The notes under the pieces are model-generated. The model was not told the DNA's origin. It made no database searches and was given only the letters and a program-made list of their open reading frames with translations. Positions 60,835-64,000 of a DNA stretch of 64,000 nt are shown here, piece by piece. How positions within the stretch are numbered: the first letter of the stretch is position 1; every line of letters starts with the position of its first letter. Origin of the DNA: Amycolatopsis thermoflava N1165 (GTDB lineage Bacteria > Actinomycetota > Actinomycetes > Mycobacteriales > Pseudonocardiaceae); NCBI RefSeq assembly GCF_000473265.1, contig NZ_KI421511.1:5624360-5688359 (forward strand), given 5' to 3'. Made by a program: the position numbers and the translations under genes.

Positions 60835-60962
60835 TCCGGCTTCCCTGGTCGAGGATTGACGCGTAGTCCATCGCGCCGGGCGCGAAAACGTTCCTGGCGA
60901 AACACAATCGTGATCATCTGCGGTTCTGTAACGCATTCGGGACGCGCAGCGAGAAAAGAGCC

Positions 60963-61760
60963 GTGCCCGATGTTCCCGCCACGCCGAAACGGCGAGTGCC
61001 CACCTGGATCAAGATCGTCCTCGCCGTGTTCGCGGTGCTCTTCGTGCTCGGCGCGGTGTTCGGCAAGCCCACGGAGAAACCGGTCGCGCAGCCCGCGCCG
61101 ACCACCACGACGGCTGCCACCACCAGCAGCAGCCCGCCCGTGGACCCCGTTCTCCGTGTCACCCGGGTTACCGGATCGAGCATCGTGGTAAGCGATACCG
61201 CGGGCATCTCGAAAACCGTTTACGTCCCCGGAATCCAGCCGGCCGCGGATTGTTACGGAACGGAGACCGCGAGCTGGGCCACCGCATTTCTGGTCGGCAA
61301 GGAAGTGAGTCTGCAATCGGTCACCGAGGAGACCGGGAGGACGCTGGCACACGTCCTGCTCGCCGATGGCACGGACTACGCGGTCGCCGCCCTGCAGGGT
61401 GGTTACGCGCGTTTCGTCGCGGACGCGGTCACCGACTCCTACGCGAACGTCCTGCGGTCCGCGGAAAGCGCGGCCAGCGCCGCGAAGGCGGGACTGTGGG
61501 GACCGCCCTGCAACGGCAGCCCCACCATGCCGCCGGTCGCGCCGCCGCCGGTCACCGTTCCGCCCGCTCCCGCGAGCACGCCGAAACCCGCGGCGCCGAA
61601 GCCCAGCACGCAGAAGCCAACCGAGGAACCGGACACGTCGAGCGTCTACTACGCGAACTGCGACGCCGCTCGTGCGGCGGGTGCCGCGCCCATCTACGTC
61701 GGGGAGCCGGGCTACCGCGCGGCCCTCGACCGGAACAAGGACGGCGTCGCTTGCGAGTGA
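60963..61760 (+). CDS. Membrane-anchored SNase-like protein with an excalibur calcium-binding domain
   Basis: A 265-residue protein with a basic start, a membrane helix (about 16-35), a Thr/Pro linker and a truncated staphylococcal-nuclease-like domain (about 63-180). That domain holds GRTLAHVLLADGTDYAVAALQGGYARFV and SAAKAGLWGPPC. A Pro/Lys-rich linker leads to a C-terminal excalibur motif, YYANCDAARAAGAAP with DRNKDGVACE, that binds calcium (D-x-N-x-D-G-x-x-C-E). Loss of the N-terminal SNase strands raises doubt about catalysis. GTG start (VPDVPAT) is close to the divergent exonuclease gene. Confidence 0.8.
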   Translation: MPDVPATPKRRVPTWIKIVLAVFAVLFVLGAVFGKPTEKPVAQPAPTTTTAATTSSSPPVDPVLRVTRVTGSSIVVSDTAGISKTVYVPGIQPAADCYGTETASWATAFLVGKEVSLQSVTEETGRTLAHVLLADGTDYAVAALQGGYARFVADAVTDSYANVLRSAESAASAAKAGLWGPPCNGSPTMPPVAPPPVTVPPAPASTPKPAAPKPSTQKPTEEPDTSSVYYANCDAARAAGAAPIYVGEPGYRAALDRNKDGVACE

Positions 61761-61792
61761 CTTGATCGCAGAACGTGTGATATCCACGACCG

Positions 61793-63193
61793 GTGGATCC
61801 CATCGTGCAGACGCGTTCCGGTGCCGTTCGTGGCGTGGCTGACGGGGTGGTCAGCTCCTTCAAGGGCATTCCGTTCGCCGGGCCGTTGACCGGTGCCGCG
61901 AGGTTTCAGGCGCCTACGGAGCCGGAGTCGTGGGACGGGACGCGTGATGCGGTCCGCTTTTCGGCCTCGCCGCCGCAGGGGTCGCTCTTTCCCGGCATGC
62001 CCTCGGCTTGGCGGCCGGACGAAGGGGACGACTCCCTGAGCGTCAACGTGTGGACCCCGGACGCCGGCGGCAGCGGTCTGCCCGTCATGGTCTGGATCTA
62101 CGGCGGCGCCTACCTGGTCGGCACCGCGCGGCAGCCCGAGTACGACGGCGCCAACCTGGCCCGCGCCGGGGTCGTCGTCGTGACCTTCAACTACCGCGTC
62201 GGGCTGGAGGGGTTCGGCTGGCTGCCCGGGGCGCCCGCCAACCGGGCCTTCCTGGACCAGCTCGCGGCCCTGCGCTGGGTGCAGGAGAACATCGCCGGCT
62301 TCGGTGGCGACCCGGACAACGTGACGATCTTCGGCGAATCCGCCGGTGGCACGTCGGTCGCGGCGCTGACCGCCTCCGACGCCGGGCGCGGCCTGTTCCG
62401 CCGCGCCATCGGGCAGAGCATCGCGCACGGGTTCCTCTCCGAGAACCGCGTGCGGCGCACCACCGAGCGCATCGCGGCGGCCCTCGGCGTCCCGGCCACG
62501 CTCGACGGCTTCGCGCAGGTGCCGTCCGAGGCCGTCCACGCCGTGCAGATGGCGCCCGGCGAGATCACGCCGTTCGGGCCGGTCGTCGACGGCGACCTGC
62601 TCACCGGCCTGCCCTGGCACAACCTGCGCGCCGAGGTCGACCTGGTCGCCGGCTTCAACCACGACGAGTTCACCCTCTTCGTCGCGGGCCAGGACCTCTC
62701 CGGCGCCGACCCGGCCGCGACCGCCGACGCCGTCGGCCTGCCCGCGGGCGCCGTCGCCGAGTACCGGGCCGCCCACCCCGGCATCACCGACGCCGACCTG
62801 CACGTCCTCATCCTGTCCGACCGCACCTTCCGCCTGCCGTCGCTGTGGTCCGCGCAGAACCACCCCGGCCGCAGCTGGTGCTACGAGCTGACCTGGCGCT
62901 CACCCGCGTTCGGCGGGATCCTGCGGTCCTGCCACGCGCTCGACGTGCCGCTCACCTTCGGCAACTACACCGGCCCGCTGGCGGAGATGCTGCTGGGCAA
63001 CCCGGCCCCACCCGAGGCCGAAACGCTGTCCAAGGAGATCCGCAAGGCGTGGATCTCCTTCGCCACGACCGGCGACCCGGGCTGGCCGGAGTACGACAAG
63101 GACCACCGGATCACCCGAATCTGGGACGTGCCGGTCTCGGTGACCAGCGACCCGATAGCCGCGTCCCGGCGGATCTGGGAGGCGGCGGCGTGA
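61793..63193 (+). CDS. Type-B carboxylesterase
   Basis: A 466-residue alpha/beta hydrolase. It has the oxyanion-hole motif MVWIYGGAYLVG, nucleophile Ser in VTIFGESAGGTSVAAL, catalytic acid region GFNHDEFTLF and the His in SCHALDVPLTFGNY. The N-terminal VQTRSGAVRGVADGVVSSFKGIPFA is the type-B hallmark. It hydrolyses carboxylic esters, substrate unknown, probably cytoplasmic as no signal peptide is visible. GTG start. The stop overlaps the next gene (GTGA). Confidence 0.92.
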   Translation: MDPIVQTRSGAVRGVADGVVSSFKGIPFAGPLTGAARFQAPTEPESWDGTRDAVRFSASPPQGSLFPGMPSAWRPDEGDDSLSVNVWTPDAGGSGLPVMVWIYGGAYLVGTARQPEYDGANLARAGVVVVTFNYRVGLEGFGWLPGAPANRAFLDQLAALRWVQENIAGFGGDPDNVTIFGESAGGTSVAALTASDAGRGLFRRAIGQSIAHGFLSENRVRRTTERIAAALGVPATLDGFAQVPSEAVHAVQMAPGEITPFGPVVDGDLLTGLPWHNLRAEVDLVAGFNHDEFTLFVAGQDLSGADPAATADAVGLPAGAVAEYRAAHPGITDADLHVLILSDRTFRLPSLWSAQNHPGRSWCYELTWRSPAFGGILRSCHALDVPLTFGNYTGPLAEMLLGNPAPPEAETLSKEIRKAWISFATTGDPGWPEYDKDHRITRIWDVPVSVTSDPIAASRRIWEAAA

Positions 63194-63624
63194 AGTTCCG
63201 CGCGACGCTCGAGCAGAGCAAGAAGACCGCGACCGGGATCGAGGTCCCGCCCGACGTGCTGGACGGCCTGGACGCGGGCAGACGGCCGAAGGTCCGGGCC
63301 CGGCTCAACGGCTACGAGTACCGGACCAGCGTCGGCACCATGGAGGGCCGCGCGATGCTGCCGGTCAGCGCCGAGGTCCGGGCGGGCGCGGGACTGACCG
63401 CGGGCGACGAGGTCGAGGTCGAGCTCGTCGTGGACACCGAACCCCGCGTCGCGGAGGTGCCCGCGGACCTGGCCGAGGCGCTCGAAGCCGCCGGGGTGCG
63501 GGCGGCCTTCGACAAGCTCTCCTACAGCCAGCAGCGCCGGTACACGCTCTCGGTCGCCGACGCGAAGACCGACGCCACCCGGCAGCGGCGCATCACGAAG
63601 GCGGTCGAAGAACTCTCCCGCTGA
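63190..63624 (+). CDS. DUF1905/YdeI-like protein
   Basis: A 144-residue protein with an N-terminal DUF1905 beta-barrel (KFRATLEQSKKTATGIEVP, then GYEYRTSVGTMEGRAMLPVS and GDEVEVELVVDTEPR) and a C-terminal YdeI/OmpD-associated helical part (FDKLSYSQQRRYTLSVADAK and RQRRITKAVEEL). The two modules occur together often in actinobacteria, with unknown function. It is coupled to the carboxylesterase by a GTGA overlap. Confidence 0.88.
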   Translation: MKFRATLEQSKKTATGIEVPPDVLDGLDAGRRPKVRARLNGYEYRTSVGTMEGRAMLPVSAEVRAGAGLTAGDEVEVELVVDTEPRVAEVPADLAEALEAAGVRAAFDKLSYSQQRRYTLSVADAKTDATRQRRITKAVEELSR

Positions 63625-63638
63625 CTAGGCTCGGTGTC

Positions 63639-64000
63639 ATGGCCATCGAGGTGCTGCTCGTCGACGATCACGAGGTCGTGCGGCGCGGCCTGCGCGAAAT
63701 GCTGAGCGACGAGCCGGACATCGAGGTGGTCGCCGAGGCGGGGAGCGCGGACGAGGCCCTCGCCGTCGCGATGCACGTCGAGCCGGACGTCGCCGTCGTC
63801 GACGTGCGGCTCGGGGACGGCGACGGCGTCGCGCTGTGCCGGGAGCTGCGGGCGCGGCCGAACCCGCCGTACTGCCTTGTCCTCACCGCGTTCGACGACG
63901 AGGAGGCGATGGTCGGCGCGATCATGGCGGGCGCCTCCGGCTACCTGCTGAAACAGGTCCGCGGGCAGGACGTCGTCAACGCGGTGCGCGAGGTCGCCGC
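63639..64000 (+). CDS. NarL/FixJ-type response regulator (3' end outside window)
   Basis: The first 120 residues of a two-component receiver: VLLVDDHEVVRRGL with the acidic pocket, VAVVDVRLGDGDGV with the phosphorylated Asp, LTAFDDEEAMVGAIMAGASGYLLKQV with the conserved Thr and Lys. The DevR/NarL-like receiver should be followed by a LuxR-type HTH. That part and any histidine kinase lie beyond the end of the window. ATG start 14 bases after the YdeI-like gene. Confidence 0.9.
   Translation, partial: MAIEVLLVDDHEVVRRGLREMLSDEPDIEVVAEAGSADEALAVAMHVEPDVAVVDVRLGDGDGVALCRELRARPNPPYCLVLTAFDDEEAMVGAIMAGASGYLLKQVRGQDVVNAVREVA

Overview
The window is very GC-rich, densely coding actinobacterial chromosome with frequent GTG starts and many 1-8 base gene overlaps. 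An arabinogalactan block (aftA, ubiA, a PAP2 phosphatase, glf), DUF3558 and septum-formation proteins, and an MmpS-like protein point to a mycolata-related actinomycete. A Pseudonocardiaceae member such as Amycolatopsis is the best guess, inferred from gene content only. No rRNA, tRNA, CRISPR array or intact mobile element was seen.

Layout. 0-1.1 kb: the 3' end of an unknown gene, a strong terminator, then two abutting minisatellite arrays (22-bp and 23-bp periods). 1.1-12.5 kb: cell-wall block on the minus strand, with a GT-C membrane protein, aftA-ubiA-PAP2-glf with overlapping or close junctions, an LLM-family flavoenzyme, a plus-strand HAD phosphatase and an AftB-like protein. 12.8-15.4 kb: divergent AMP-ligase and DegT-type aminotransferase. 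15.5-33 kb: the most unusual region. It holds an MmpS-like/secreted Pro-rich pair facing a transposase-derived HTH protein, an MFS/AraC pair, a VOC protein, and two copper-type operons. Operon I is: secreted Pro-rich protein, Tat-type amicyanin-like cupredoxin with a propeller-like domain, YcnI-like, CopC-CopD-like, PepSY. Operon II is: YcnI, CopC-CopD, second HTH protein. A divergent [2Fe-2S] ferredoxin/reductase pair follows.

Operon II keeps the copper ligands known for YcnI and CopC, while operon I has lost them. Both HTH proteins look like IS630-type transposases without catalytic aspartates, and similar GGAAACATTTCC-like sites lie near both modules. I infer a duplicated, diverged envelope copper/redox system with domesticated transposase regulators.

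33-50.9 kb: housekeeping and envelope genes (LhgO-like, lone FtsX-type ectodomain, serS, PRC-barrel/DUF2382, haloalkane dehalogenase, a YjfM-YjfC-YjfL-like peptide ligase operon, septum-formation protein, metallopeptidase, MFS, acyl-CoA synthetase, pheA, macrodomain, coaA). 50.9-56.5 kb: an SDR and a tandemly duplicated pair of unknown acidic genes (A-B-A'-B'). 56.6-61.8 kb: nucleic-acid genes (DUF3024, MazG-like, nuclease-helicase with a long inverted repeat over its start, DnaQ-TerB-BRCT-like membrane protein, SNase/excalibur protein). 61.8-64 kb: carboxylesterase, YdeI/DUF1905 protein and a truncated NarL-type response regulator.
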